A DNA stretch of 55,061 nt from Spirobacillus cienkowskii. Its GTDB lineage: Bacteria > Bdellovibrionota_B > Oligoflexia > Silvanigrellales > Silvanigrellaceae. The position numbers were made by a program, and so were the translations under genes. Where the stretch lies: positions 1-55,061 of the forward strand of contig QOVW01000064.1 in assembly GCA_003339605.1 (NCBI GenBank), written 5' to 3'. Shown piece by piece: positions 34,815 to 43,255 of this stretch (the first letter of the stretch is position 1; each line of letters opens with the position of its first letter). The notes under the pieces were generated by a model. That model searched no databases and was not told where the DNA came from. It saw only the letters and a program-made list of their open reading frames with translations.

Positions 34815-35834
34815 TTATTTAAATTCGCTTTTTTGCTGTCTTGCAATTAAGTCTGTAACTGCATCTTGGATGGGCTTTTTTTCATACAATACACTATACG
34901 CTGTGTTGATTATTGATGCTTCAATATCATATTTTTTACATAATGAATATGCGCTATTTGCAGTTGTATAGCCTTCAATCACTTGGTTCATTGATTTCAT
35001 TATGGATTCGCTATTTTCTCCTTGAGATATTCTAAAACCAAATTGACGATTTCTAGAAAGATTTCCTGTACAGGTTAAAATCAAATCGCCAACCCCACTT
35101 AATCCAAGAAATGTAATGGGATCTGCGCCTAGTTTTGTGCCAATACGAACAATTTCTGCAAGTCCTCGAGTCATAACAGCCGCTCTTGCATTGCTTCCTA
35201 AATTAAGGCCATCGACAGCACCGGCGACCATTGCAATCACGTTTTTAAGTGCGCCAGCTATTTCAATACCAATAACATCTTTAGAATCATAAACTCTAAA
35301 ATAAGGTTTGTGTAATATTTTTGAAGTAATAGAAAGCAGTTCTTGGCATTGAGAAGCGACAACAACGCACGTTGGTTTTCCTTCGAGCATTTCTGTAGCA
35401 AAACTAGGACCGCTTAATGCTCCTATGCTTGCAGAATTTTGCCAAAAATTTTGTAAAATTTGCGATGGTAGCAATAGTGTATTTTGTTCAATCCCTTTTG
35501 CGGCGGAAATAATTTTTATTTTATTTAAAAATTTTTTCTTTTTAGAAGTCTGTTTTTTTGTGTGTTCAATCATCCATTCGTTCACACTTCTGATACTTTG
35601 ACATGGTATAGCAAGAATAATAAGACTATAATCACTAAAGCTTGATTTAAAATTTTCAAATGTTTCCATTTCACAATTTTTCAGCGTATTATGTTTTTGT
35701 AAGGATGCAAAGTTGTTGTTGTTTCTTGAAAGAATTGTAACAGGATTACTAGAGCTATGAATGCATGTTGCAATAGCAGTTCCAAAAGCTCCAGATCCTA
35801 TAATTAAAATTTTTTCTTTTGGTGTTGAGGTCAT
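34815..35834 (-). CDS. gpsA: glycerol-3-phosphate dehydrogenase [NAD(P)+]
   Basis: Reduces dihydroxyacetone phosphate to sn-glycerol-3-phosphate for phospholipid synthesis. The Rossmann motif GSGAFG (13-18), AIPCQ, the GALKNVIAMVAG block and GVGDLILTC are family hallmarks. 339 residues is normal. The RBS is AAAGGAG, nine bases before ATG. First gene of the minus-strand cluster with mfd, divergent from moxR across 95 bases. Confidence 0.95.
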   Translation of the reverse strand: MTSTPKEKILIIGSGAFGTAIATCIHSSSNPVTILSRNNNNFASLQKHNTLKNCEMETFENFKSSFSDYSLIILAIPCQSIRSVNEWMIEHTKKQTSKKKKFLNKIKIISAAKGIEQNTLLLPSQILQNFWQNSASIGALSGPSFATEMLEGKPTCVVVASQCQELLSITSKILHKPYFRVYDSKDVIGIEIAGALKNVIAMVAGAVDGLNLGSNARAAVMTRGLAEIVRIGTKLGADPITFLGLSGVGDLILTCTGNLSRNRQFGFRISQGENSESIMKSMNQVIEGYTTANSAYSLCKKYDIEASIINTAYSVLYEKKPIQDAVTDLIARQQKSEFK

Positions 35835-35929
35835 TGCAGATTACTCCTTTAAGCTTCCTTCCAAATATCAATTACCTTTAATCTATTAGGAAGTGAAGAA
35901 GTTTTCTTGATAAAGAGAGGTTTGTAAAA

Positions 35930-36898
35930 ATGAGTGATTTTGAAAAAGCGACTCATGCTGCAAAAATGCTTGTTGAGCATTTGGAGCAAAAAATTTTTGG
36001 TCAAGATGATGTGATTGAGTTGGCTGTAATTTCTGTAATTTGCAATGAGCATGCGTTGCTCACAGGGGCTCCAGGCGTTGCTAAAACAACTTTGGTGCGA
36101 AACCTAGCATCATCACTCGGTTGTAACTATAAGCGGATTCAGTTTACTCCAGACCTCACACCTTTTGATATTTTGGGTGGTGAAACCATACAATTTGATC
36201 AAAAAGATCCAAATTTAAAAAAACTCGCATTTGTTCCTGGACCAATTTTTTCACCTTTTATTTTAGCAGACGAAATAAATAGAGCCTCGCCAAGAACACA
36301 ATCGGCGTTATTAGAAGCGATGCAAGAACGTCAAGTGAGTTTGGGAGGAGTGACGAGGCAATTGCCATTTCCATTTTTAGTATTTGCAACACAAAACCCT
36401 ATTGAAAACGAGGGCACATTTCCTTTGCCTGAAGCACAGCTTGATAGATTTTTGCTAAATATTGAGATGCCTTATCCAGACTTTGAGGCTGAAGTGAAAG
36501 TTGCAGTATTATCAAAAAATCGCACGGATCTTACTGCGCAGCCAGAGGCTCAGTGGGTGCTAAATGCTCGAGCTGTGGTCGAAAAAATTTTAATTTCAGA
36601 AGAATTATTGCATGGAATTGTGCGGATTGTTCGCAATACCCGTCCTCAAGACTCTAAACTCTCTGTTGCCAAAGAATACTTGGAGTTTGGTGCAAGTCCT
36701 AGAGCAACTCAGGCATTATTAATTGCGAGTAAAGCATTAGCATTAATTCGTGGGCGTCATGAAGTGATATTTGAAGATGTCAGTGAGGTTGCGCCAGCAG
36801 TACTTAGGCACCGTTGTATTCAAAATTTTCGTTCTTTGTCTGAAAAAAGAACAACAACCAGTATTGTAAATCAAATTATTCAAGAAACAATTTTATAA
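35930..36898 (+). CDS. MoxR-family AAA+ ATPase
   Basis: A predicted chaperone-like ATPase of 322 residues. Walker A is GAPGVAKT (46-53), Walker B is ILADEINRA, the sensor is ATQNPIENEGTFPLPEAQLD, and the C-terminal lid matches the family. MoxR proteins usually activate partners with VWA or DUF58 domains, encoded just downstream. Here the next gene is a HAD-like protein instead, so the partner is elsewhere or absent. GAGAGG RBS. Confidence 0.9.
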   Translation: MSDFEKATHAAKMLVEHLEQKIFGQDDVIELAVISVICNEHALLTGAPGVAKTTLVRNLASSLGCNYKRIQFTPDLTPFDILGGETIQFDQKDPNLKKLAFVPGPIFSPFILADEINRASPRTQSALLEAMQERQVSLGGVTRQLPFPFLVFATQNPIENEGTFPLPEAQLDRFLLNIEMPYPDFEAEVKVAVLSKNRTDLTAQPEAQWVLNARAVVEKILISEELLHGIVRIVRNTRPQDSKLSVAKEYLEFGASPRATQALLIASKALALIRGRHEVIFEDVSEVAPAVLRHRCIQNFRSLSEKRTTTSIVNQIIQETIL

Positions 36899-36914
36899 AA
36901 AAGATAAAAAATAA

Positions 36915-37433
36915 ATGAATATTAAAACAGAACAAGAAGAGCAAAAATATGCGTTATTTTTAGACGCCTCAGGCACTTTATTAGGTAGTTCTTCGTTTAA
37001 TGCGCTTGGTGTCCAATTGCTTCCAGATACGTCTCATATTTTGAATGCAGTAAAACAGAGAAAAATCAATAATCATAATTTAAAAACAGGCGTGATTACA
37101 AGTTGGGGAAATCGAATAAACCCTATGCTTAAGGCATTAAAAATTGATACGTTTTTTGATGTTGTGGTCAGTGCAGATTCTATTATGAAAACCAAACCAA
37201 ATCCTGAAGTTTTTCTTTATGCATGCAATAAGGTAGGGGTCTTACCGCAGTATGCAATTCATGTAGGAGATTCTTTATATGACGACGCCTTAGGTGCACA
37301 GTCTGCAGGATTGAATGGAATCTGGGTAAGAAGAGGTCATGTTTCTTTTGCAGAAGCAGATCAGTTAAAACATCCTGTGTTCGAAAATTTAAATGATGTG
37401 TTAGAATATATATCGCAAAAAATTATTCTCTAA
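36915..37433 (+). CDS. HAD-like hydrolase with altered catalytic motif
   Basis: 172 residues of the HAD IA fold. Nucleophile D17 is present in FLDASGTLL, but the second aspartate of DxD is replaced by S19. Other motifs are intact: ITSW (motif II), KTKPNPEVF (Lys) and HVGDSLYDDALGA (acidic). The helical cap is short. The change argues against ordinary phosphatase action. Sixteen bases after moxR, probably in the same transcript. Confidence 0.8.
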   Translation: MNIKTEQEEQKYALFLDASGTLLGSSSFNALGVQLLPDTSHILNAVKQRKINNHNLKTGVITSWGNRINPMLKALKIDTFFDVVVSADSIMKTKPNPEVFLYACNKVGVLPQYAIHVGDSLYDDALGAQSAGLNGIWVRRGHVSFAEADQLKHPVFENLNDVLEYISQKIIL

Positions 37434-37453
37434 TTTTAGAAATTACAATTTTT

Positions 37454-37966
37454 TTAAAAATAACTTCTTCCACATCCATTAATTAAAAATGTATGAGTTT
37501 TAATTAATGTTCTATTGAAATTTTGATCTGTTAAAAAATGATTATTTTTAACTTTTAAATGGTGATGAAAAATTAGCATGAAATTTTGAAATCTATAGCA
37601 TTTTAATTGTTCCTCTAATTCTGCTTGTTCTATTTCTGAGTGGTTTTTTTTATTAACTGTTTGTTGTAATAATAAGGTTAATCTTTCGATTTTTTGCTTT
37701 ACAGTTGAGTAAATATAATCATCAGAATGTCCTTCGTAACTTTTATCAAAAATTATTTTTTCAGTGTAACTTTTAGCACATTTTAATAATAATTCTTCTG
37801 GAGTAATTTGAACTTCACCAAACTCAACTATTTTTTGATAATTATTTCCATTTTTTTCTTGGCAATATCTAAATGACTCACTAATTATTGCCTTATAATT
37901 ATTTCCATTGGCTGCTGTTAGATAAAACAGCAAGGAACACGCAAGGAGAACTTTTTTTATTTTCAT
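37454..37966 (-). CDS. secreted protein of unknown function
   Basis: 170 residues with a Sec signal peptide (about 1-21, cut after ANG). The mature part is mostly helical, with four Cys (FRYCQ, LLKCAK, LKCYRF, NGCGR) that could form disulfides in the periplasm, and an HHH run near 135. RBS AAAGGT precedes the ATG. It converges on the HAD-like gene with 20 bases between. Family not recognised. Confidence 0.6.
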   Translation of the reverse strand: MKIKKVLLACSLLFYLTAANGNNYKAIISESFRYCQEKNGNNYQKIVEFGEVQITPEELLLKCAKSYTEKIIFDKSYEGHSDDYIYSTVKQKIERLTLLLQQTVNKKNHSEIEQAELEEQLKCYRFQNFMLIFHHHLKVKNNHFLTDQNFNRTLIKTHTFLINGCGRSYF

Positions 37967-38309
37967 AAGATTACCTTTCTAACTAAAACGAAATGTTTAT
38001 GTGTAAAAAAAACATTATGAAAGTTGACCTAGAAAGCGAAAAAGTCAATTATCTAAAAAAACCATAACCAATTTTATAATCATTTGTGATTTAGAAAATA
38101 TAATTGATAAATAGGATATAATTTAAATTATATAAATTATTTAAATATATTACAATAAAATTAGTGTTTTTTTATTTATGATGATATGTTGTTTGTTTTA
38201 GATTGCAGGTCTCTCTTAGAGTAAAACAAAAAACCGCTATTCCCTTTTTTTACTTTTAGGTGAGAAAAGGTTGATCTTTTTTTCTTCATAATGTAGTAAC
38301 GCCCTCACT
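37967..38309. other. 343-base AT-rich intergenic region upstream of tRNA-Leu
   Basis: No coding frame with a ribosome site is visible. The part near 37970-38160 is almost only A/T. The stretch just before the tRNA contains CATAAT (38287-38292), but no matching -35 box at normal spacing. Nothing else was found. Confidence 0.4.
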
Positions 38310-38392
38310 GCGGATGTGGTGAAATTGGTAGACACGCACGTTTGAGGGGCGTGTGCGCAAGCTTGGCGGTTCGAGTCCGCCCATCCGCACCA
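38310..38392 (+). tRNA. tRNA-Leu (anticodon GAG)
   Basis: An 83-base cloverleaf with acceptor stem GCGGATG/CATCCGC, D-arm TGGTGAAATTGGTAGACAC, anticodon stem CACGT/GCGTG around loop TTGAGGG (anticodon GAG), an extended variable arm, TTCGAGTC T-loop, and encoded ACCA end. Followed four bases later by a terminator. Confidence 0.95.
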
Positions 38393-38396
38393 ATTT

Positions 38397-38433
38397 AAAA
38401 AAGGCTGTCAACTAAACTTGACAGCCTTTTTTT
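38397..38433 (+). terminator. strong intrinsic terminator after tRNA-Leu
   Basis: A 15-bp perfect stem (38397-38411 with 38418-38432, core GGCTGTCAA/TTGACAGCC, 6-base loop) followed by T residues. Confidence 0.9.
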
Positions 38434-38550
38434 GTTTTTACACTTAAGACCTATTTCACAGCATATCTATTACTGGTAAAAATCTATACGATGTTCTAAG
38501 GTCTGAAATTGTAAAATGCTTTGTATGTCCTTGAAAGGATTTACTAAGGC

Positions 38551-40161
38551 ATGTCAACAATACAAGTTTTTTGGAGTTATTTTAAAATGGGTGCTTGGGA
38601 ATATGTTTTGATCATAGCTATTGGAGTGGCTGTGGCAGCTCTTGCGTTTTTAGCTGTGCATACGATGAATATGCGCGCGCTAGCTCAAGAATTAAAGATT
38701 AAACATGCAGAAGCTGAAAAAAGGCTTTCAGAAGCCAGGCAGCAAGCAGAAGAATTGGTTAAAAAGGCATTACGAGAGGCAAAGGAGGTTGCAATCAATG
38801 AAGGTCGGGACTTTGAACGCATTCAGAGAGAAAAAAATTTAGAAATAAAAAAGATCGAAGCCCGAATTCAAAAGCGCGAAGAAACAATCGAAAAAAAAGC
38901 ACAATCACTTGATGTAAAAGAAAAAGAGCTTAAGCAAAAGCTTGAAAATCTTGAGCTAGAACAGCACAAAGTCCAAAGTACTTTAAAAAAAGCAGAAGAA
39001 ACCCTTGAAGAAAGTAAGTCTAAATTAGAAACAGTTGCAAGACTCTCGCAAGACGAAGCACGCGAGCAACTTAAAAAAGCAATTGAGGTTGAAGTGCGTA
39101 AAACAGCGAGTGCTGAAATTAGACTTGCTGAAGATGAAGCACATAAGGTTGCCGAGGAGCGTGCACGCAATATTATTGCAACATCCATTCAACGTATCGC
39201 AAATGAGTTTGTGACTGATGCCACTGTCTCGGTAATTAGCTTGCCTACAGATGATATGAAGGGGCGGATAATTGGTCGGGAAGGGCGCAATATTCGTACA
39301 ATAGAACAAGCGACCGGAGTTGATTTGATTATTGATGATACCCCAGAAGCAGTTATTATTTCGTGTTTCAATCCTGTTCGAAGAGAAATAGCCAAAACGG
39401 CAATAGAACGTTTGGTTGCAGATGGTCGCATTCATCCTGCCCGTATTGAAGAAGTTGTGCAAAAAACTCGTGCAGAATTTGATCAAATGATCCGGGAAGC
39501 AGGAGAACGTTCTTCGTTTGACTGCGGCATTACCGGATTGCATCCAGAGGTAATACAGGCATTAGGAAAGTTAAAGTACATGACAACGGGAGGGCAGTCG
39601 GTATTGCAGCATTCTATTGAGACAGCGCAAATTGCCGGTATTCTTGCTTCTGAACTAGAGCTCAATGTGCGTATGGCTAAAAGGGCGGCTTTACTTCACG
39701 ACATTGGCAAAAGTCTTGATGAAGAAACTGAAGGTCACCACGCTCATGTTGGCGCGATGTTTTTGCAAAAATATGGTGAAGCTCCAGAAGTTGTAGAGGC
39801 TGCTTTAAAACATCATCATGAAAATTTGCATGGTTCGAGCTTAATTACTGTTGTGGTTCAAACCGCCAACACATTAAGTAATTTTAGACCTGGTGCTCGT
39901 AAAGAATTTTTAGAAAAGGCAATTGATAGACTTAAAGATATGGAAACAACCGTAGAAAAGTTTGATGGAGTCGAGCAAGCTTATGTTATTAAATCTGGTA
40001 GAGAGGTGAGAGCTATGGTATCACCAACAGTTATGGATGACGAAGCGGTCACGCTTTTAGCAAAAACAGTTGCCAAAAAGCTTCGCGGGGATCTGCATCA
40101 ATCGACTAATATTAAAGTTACTATGGTACGAGAACAGAGAGCGACTTATCTTGCAAAATAA
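38551..40161 (+). CDS. rny: ribonuclease Y
   Basis: A membrane-anchored endoribonuclease starting mRNA decay. N-terminal membrane helix (about 17-37), then a long charged coiled coil (about 45-210), a KH domain (GRIIGREGRNIRTIEQ) and an HD domain with catalytic HD in ALLHDIGKS and HHHEN. 536 residues (B. subtilis 520). The SD before the ATG is not clear-cut. It overlaps the probable start of ymdB, its usual partner. Confidence 0.95.
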   Translation: MSTIQVFWSYFKMGAWEYVLIIAIGVAVAALAFLAVHTMNMRALAQELKIKHAEAEKRLSEARQQAEELVKKALREAKEVAINEGRDFERIQREKNLEIKKIEARIQKREETIEKKAQSLDVKEKELKQKLENLELEQHKVQSTLKKAEETLEESKSKLETVARLSQDEAREQLKKAIEVEVRKTASAEIRLAEDEAHKVAEERARNIIATSIQRIANEFVTDATVSVISLPTDDMKGRIIGREGRNIRTIEQATGVDLIIDDTPEAVIISCFNPVRREIAKTAIERLVADGRIHPARIEEVVQKTRAEFDQMIREAGERSSFDCGITGLHPEVIQALGKLKYMTTGGQSVLQHSIETAQIAGILASELELNVRMAKRAALLHDIGKSLDEETEGHHAHVGAMFLQKYGEAPEVVEAALKHHHENLHGSSLITVVVQTANTLSNFRPGARKEFLEKAIDRLKDMETTVEKFDGVEQAYVIKSGREVRAMVSPTVMDDEAVTLLAKTVAKKLRGDLHQSTNIKVTMVREQRATYLAK

Positions 40162-41080
40162 AATTGCCTTTCAGTATTTTAAAGACGATCTTTTTTATTC
40201 CAACTTACAAAATCTTTTGAAGCCAAAACACCAAAGCATTAAAATTTTAATGATTGGTGATGTGTTAGGAAGAGGTGGAAGAAAAATTACCAAAACAATT
40301 TTGCCGCAACTTAAAAGAACTGCACAAATAGATTTTGTAACTATGAACGCAGAAAATTTAGCAGGTGGATTTGGAATTACATTAAAAATTTACGAAGAAA
40401 TGAAGTTGGCAGGTGTTGATGTTTTTACAATGGGAAACCATTGGAAAGACAAAGCAGAAGTGCATGTTATTCGTAAAAATAATAATGATTTGGTTTTGCC
40501 GCAAAATTTAAATGGACTCAGCGATGTAGAAACTGTTCCCTCTTTTTATATTTCTGACCGTAATAAAAGTATTAGTGTTATTAATTTAATGGGCAATTTT
40601 GCTATGAAAGAAGAATACAAAGATCCTTTTTTAATTTTGCAAAAAGAAAAAGAAAATTTTATTGATAAGGTAAAGTCGGGTTCGCATATTGTGATTGCAG
40701 ATATTCATGCTGAAGCGAGTTCAGAAAAACAGGCTATTGCTTGGTATTATGATGGAATATTGGCTGCTCAAATAGGAACTCATACCCATACTCCCACATC
40801 TGATGAACGCTTAACCAATAAAGGAACGGCATTTATTACAGATGTTGGTATGACAGGAGCATACGATAGTGTTATTGGCATGAATAAGGAACGAGTCATT
40901 TCAAGATATATTAATTCTAGCTTACGTTTGCCTTACGAAGTTGCTGACAAAGAACTTTGGTTTTGTGCTTTTTTAGTAGAAGTTTGTCCATCATTAAACA
41001 CGTCTATTGCATGCCATCGGTTACAATGCCGAAACCTTGATGAGAAACACTGGATGGTGTCAAGTATTCTAAAAGTTTGA
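40151..41080 (+). CDS. YmdB-like metallophosphoesterase (TIGR00282 family)
   Basis: In Bacillus, YmdB is a cyclic-nucleotide phosphodiesterase acting with RNase Y. Metal ligands lie in MIGDVLGRGGR, MNAENLAGG, MGNHWKDK and GTHTHTPTSDERL, followed by FITDVGMTGAYDSVIG. The start is uncertain: I use TTG 40151, overlapping rny by 11 bases with GAGAG upstream. ATG 40250 lies next to the conserved region but has no ribosome site. The C-terminus extends beyond B. subtilis YmdB (264 residues). Confidence 0.85.
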   Translation: MQNKIAFQYFKDDLFYSNLQNLLKPKHQSIKILMIGDVLGRGGRKITKTILPQLKRTAQIDFVTMNAENLAGGFGITLKIYEEMKLAGVDVFTMGNHWKDKAEVHVIRKNNNDLVLPQNLNGLSDVETVPSFYISDRNKSISVINLMGNFAMKEEYKDPFLILQKEKENFIDKVKSGSHIVIADIHAEASSEKQAIAWYYDGILAAQIGTHTHTPTSDERLTNKGTAFITDVGMTGAYDSVIGMNKERVISRYINSSLRLPYEVADKELWFCAFLVEVCPSLNTSIACHRLQCRNLDEKHWMVSSILKV

Positions 41081-41178
41081 ATTTTTTTAATAAAACATGT
41101 TAATTAATTTTTAAAAAGTATATGTATCAAGAATCAGAATTTTCTATTTCTTGATGTGCTAGATATATTGGAGTTAAC

Positions 41179-42648
41179 ATGTTCGATAGCGAAACAATTG
41201 TATTTTATTGTGAAAGTAAAGTAGCTCCGCTTTGGAGTTATGCTGCTCCAGCTAACTGCAGAGGAAGTTTCAATCCAGCAGTTCTTGGTCTTTTATTTTA
41301 CATTGATAAAAATGCAGAATTAAAACCATCAGCAATAGATAAATATAGTTGGGATTTTAAACATCAACATTATAAATTAATATTAAAAGATAACTTATAT
41401 TTTCAGAACGGGAGAAAGGTAACTGCAAAAGATTTTGAATTTAGCATTTTAAGATTTTTTTTTACTAAAGAAGCTAATATTGCTTCAACTTTTATGTCTA
41501 ATCTTTTAGGGACAGAAAAAATACAGCGAGGCCAACCTTATCAATCGGGTGTTATTGAGGGTATACAAATATTAGACGATAAAACAATAATTTTAAAACC
41601 TGCTAAGTATAATCCAAACTTTCTTTATACTTTTGCACTGGCAGATTATGCGCTGGTTCCGCAAGAAGAATTACAAAATGATTTGTTAACATGGAAAACA
41701 TGGCCAATTGGAAGCGGGCCTTATAAAGTTAAAAGTTTTGATGCTAAAACAGGAATTTATCATTTAAAATTAGATAAAGAAAAAGAATATCCGAATGCTC
41801 CTAAAAAAATATTATTTGAAAGTAATTATATTTATGAACCAGATTTGACTTTAAAAGATAAAGAAGCCGCAGTGAGTAAAAAATATAAAAAAGAAACAAT
41901 GTTTGCTTCGTTTTATATTAGGCTTTTAAATTTTAATTTTTCTTCTAGTTTAGGAAAAGATCTAGATTTTAGAAAAGCTGTTTCTTTTGCATTATCGCAA
42001 TCTAAAATTTCTAAAGCAACAGTTCCTAAAACACAACCTTTATATGAAACTATTCCTATAGGTGGAATTGGGAGAATTAATGTAGGAGAACTGCATAATA
42101 TAAATGAAGCTAAAAAATTATTTAAAAAAGTTTTAGGAGAAAATTATAATAATACAATATTTAAAGTTCCATATACTCCAGATATTTATTTAGGTGAGGA
42201 GTATTTAAATATAATAAAAGATCAGTTAAGTTTGGCTGGATTTAAAGTAGAATTTGTTAAAACTACAAATTTGTGGAATCCATTTAATAATGAATTTAAA
42301 GATTCTCCAATGTATTTGTGTTCCCAAGGAGCAGATTTTATTGATCCGCTTGTTTCGTTTTCTAAGTACCGAAAAGGTGGTCCAGCTGCCGACAGATACC
42401 CCTCTGATCCTGAGTTAGGTGCTTTAATTGAAGAAACAAAAGATTCAAATAATAGAAATTTATTAAACGAAAGATTAAAGTTAATTTCAAATTATTTTCA
42501 TGAATATAAAATAGTTATTCCATTATTTAATGTGCCTACTACAGCATATTATAAAGCTAATAAAATAAAAAATGTTGGTGATCAATTTGGTGGAGCAACA
42601 TTTTATTTATTTCATGTTGAATTAAATAAAAAGCAAAAAATAAACTAG
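41179..42648 (+). CDS. peptide/oligopeptide-type solute-binding protein homologue without signal peptide
   Basis: 489 residues matching the SBP_bac_5 (OppA/DppA) family: YFQNGRKVTAKDFEFSILRF, WPIGSGPYKVKSF, and the final PLFNVPTTAYYKANKI. The ATG 41179 has GGAG at good spacing, and the protein begins directly with MFDSETIVFYCESK, with no export signal. So either the protein is cytoplasmic or its export is unusual. No permease or ATPase genes adjoin. Related proteins exist as sensors (SgrR C-terminal domain), but no DNA-binding part is present here. Confidence 0.8.
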   Translation: MFDSETIVFYCESKVAPLWSYAAPANCRGSFNPAVLGLLFYIDKNAELKPSAIDKYSWDFKHQHYKLILKDNLYFQNGRKVTAKDFEFSILRFFFTKEANIASTFMSNLLGTEKIQRGQPYQSGVIEGIQILDDKTIILKPAKYNPNFLYTFALADYALVPQEELQNDLLTWKTWPIGSGPYKVKSFDAKTGIYHLKLDKEKEYPNAPKKILFESNYIYEPDLTLKDKEAAVSKKYKKETMFASFYIRLLNFNFSSSLGKDLDFRKAVSFALSQSKISKATVPKTQPLYETIPIGGIGRINVGELHNINEAKKLFKKVLGENYNNTIFKVPYTPDIYLGEEYLNIIKDQLSLAGFKVEFVKTTNLWNPFNNEFKDSPMYLCSQGADFIDPLVSFSKYRKGGPAADRYPSDPELGALIEETKDSNNRNLLNERLKLISNYFHEYKIVIPLFNVPTTAYYKANKIKNVGDQFGGATFYLFHVELNKKQKIN

Positions 42649-42673
42649 TAAAAATAGTATCAATTAAAATTTA

Positions 42674-43255
42674 TTATACAATTTTAGAAACAATTTTATC
42701 TGCTAGTTTTAAAAATGTTTCCATAACACCTATTCCTTCTACTGCTACGGCTTTAATACAATCTTCTTCTGGTAAGTTAAAAGTTTCTTTAAGTGTTAAA
42801 AATGGCAGAGCATCGTATGAATCAGAGTGATTAAATTGATAAACTGTAGAAATTTTATTTTCATCAATTTGCAGAGAATTCATTAAATTTTTTAGATTTT
42901 GAGATTGAGCATTGTATTTTTCTAAATAACGCATACGGCTATCAATAATATGTATTATTCCATCTACACCAAGCATGAGGTTAATATTGACACTTTGCCA
43001 TAGCTGGTTTGAAGGCAATGTGTACAAATGCATTCGAGATTTTCTGTTTGCAATTGTTTTATAGCTTAAAGGTAAAAAATCAAAAAAATTGTTTCGAGGT
43101 AAATCTTTTAAAACTGAAAAATTAGTTTTTTCTTTAGGCTTTTTATTTTTTTCTAAAAAGATAGATTGAAGATTTGTTGTTTTACCAGAGTTTTGGCATC
43201 CAATATACAATATTTTAAAATGAATATCACCTGTTGCTTCATTAATAAAAGCCAT
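42674..43255 (-). CDS. MglA-like small GTPase, divergent
   Basis: 193 residues resembling MglA, the polarity GTPase of myxobacteria. MAFINEATGDIHFKILYIG is the MglA start, P-loop GCQNSGKTT spans 19-27, FFDFLPLS is the switch I region, and LGVDGIIHIIDS follows. The switch II PGQ of MglA reads PSN here (81-83), and the G4 NKxD reads NHSD (142-145). So GTP cycling may be altered. The ATG overlaps the manA stop (TAATG). Last gene of the aroQ operon. Confidence 0.78.
   Translation of the reverse strand: MAFINEATGDIHFKILYIGCQNSGKTTNLQSIFLEKNKKPKEKTNFSVLKDLPRNNFFDFLPLSYKTIANRKSRMHLYTLPSNQLWQSVNINLMLGVDGIIHIIDSRMRYLEKYNAQSQNLKNLMNSLQIDENKISTVYQFNHSDSYDALPFLTLKETFNLPEEDCIKAVAVEGIGVMETFLKLADKIVSKIV

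Noticed and set aside
38271-38294. TTGATC and TAATGT as a tRNA-Leu promoter.
   Set aside because: Spacing is 12 bases, too short for a sigma-70 promoter.
39025-39543. Long antisense open frame within rny (172 codons).
   Set aside because: Lies wholly within a well-supported gene; Cys/Asn/Phe-rich translation typical of a shadow frame.
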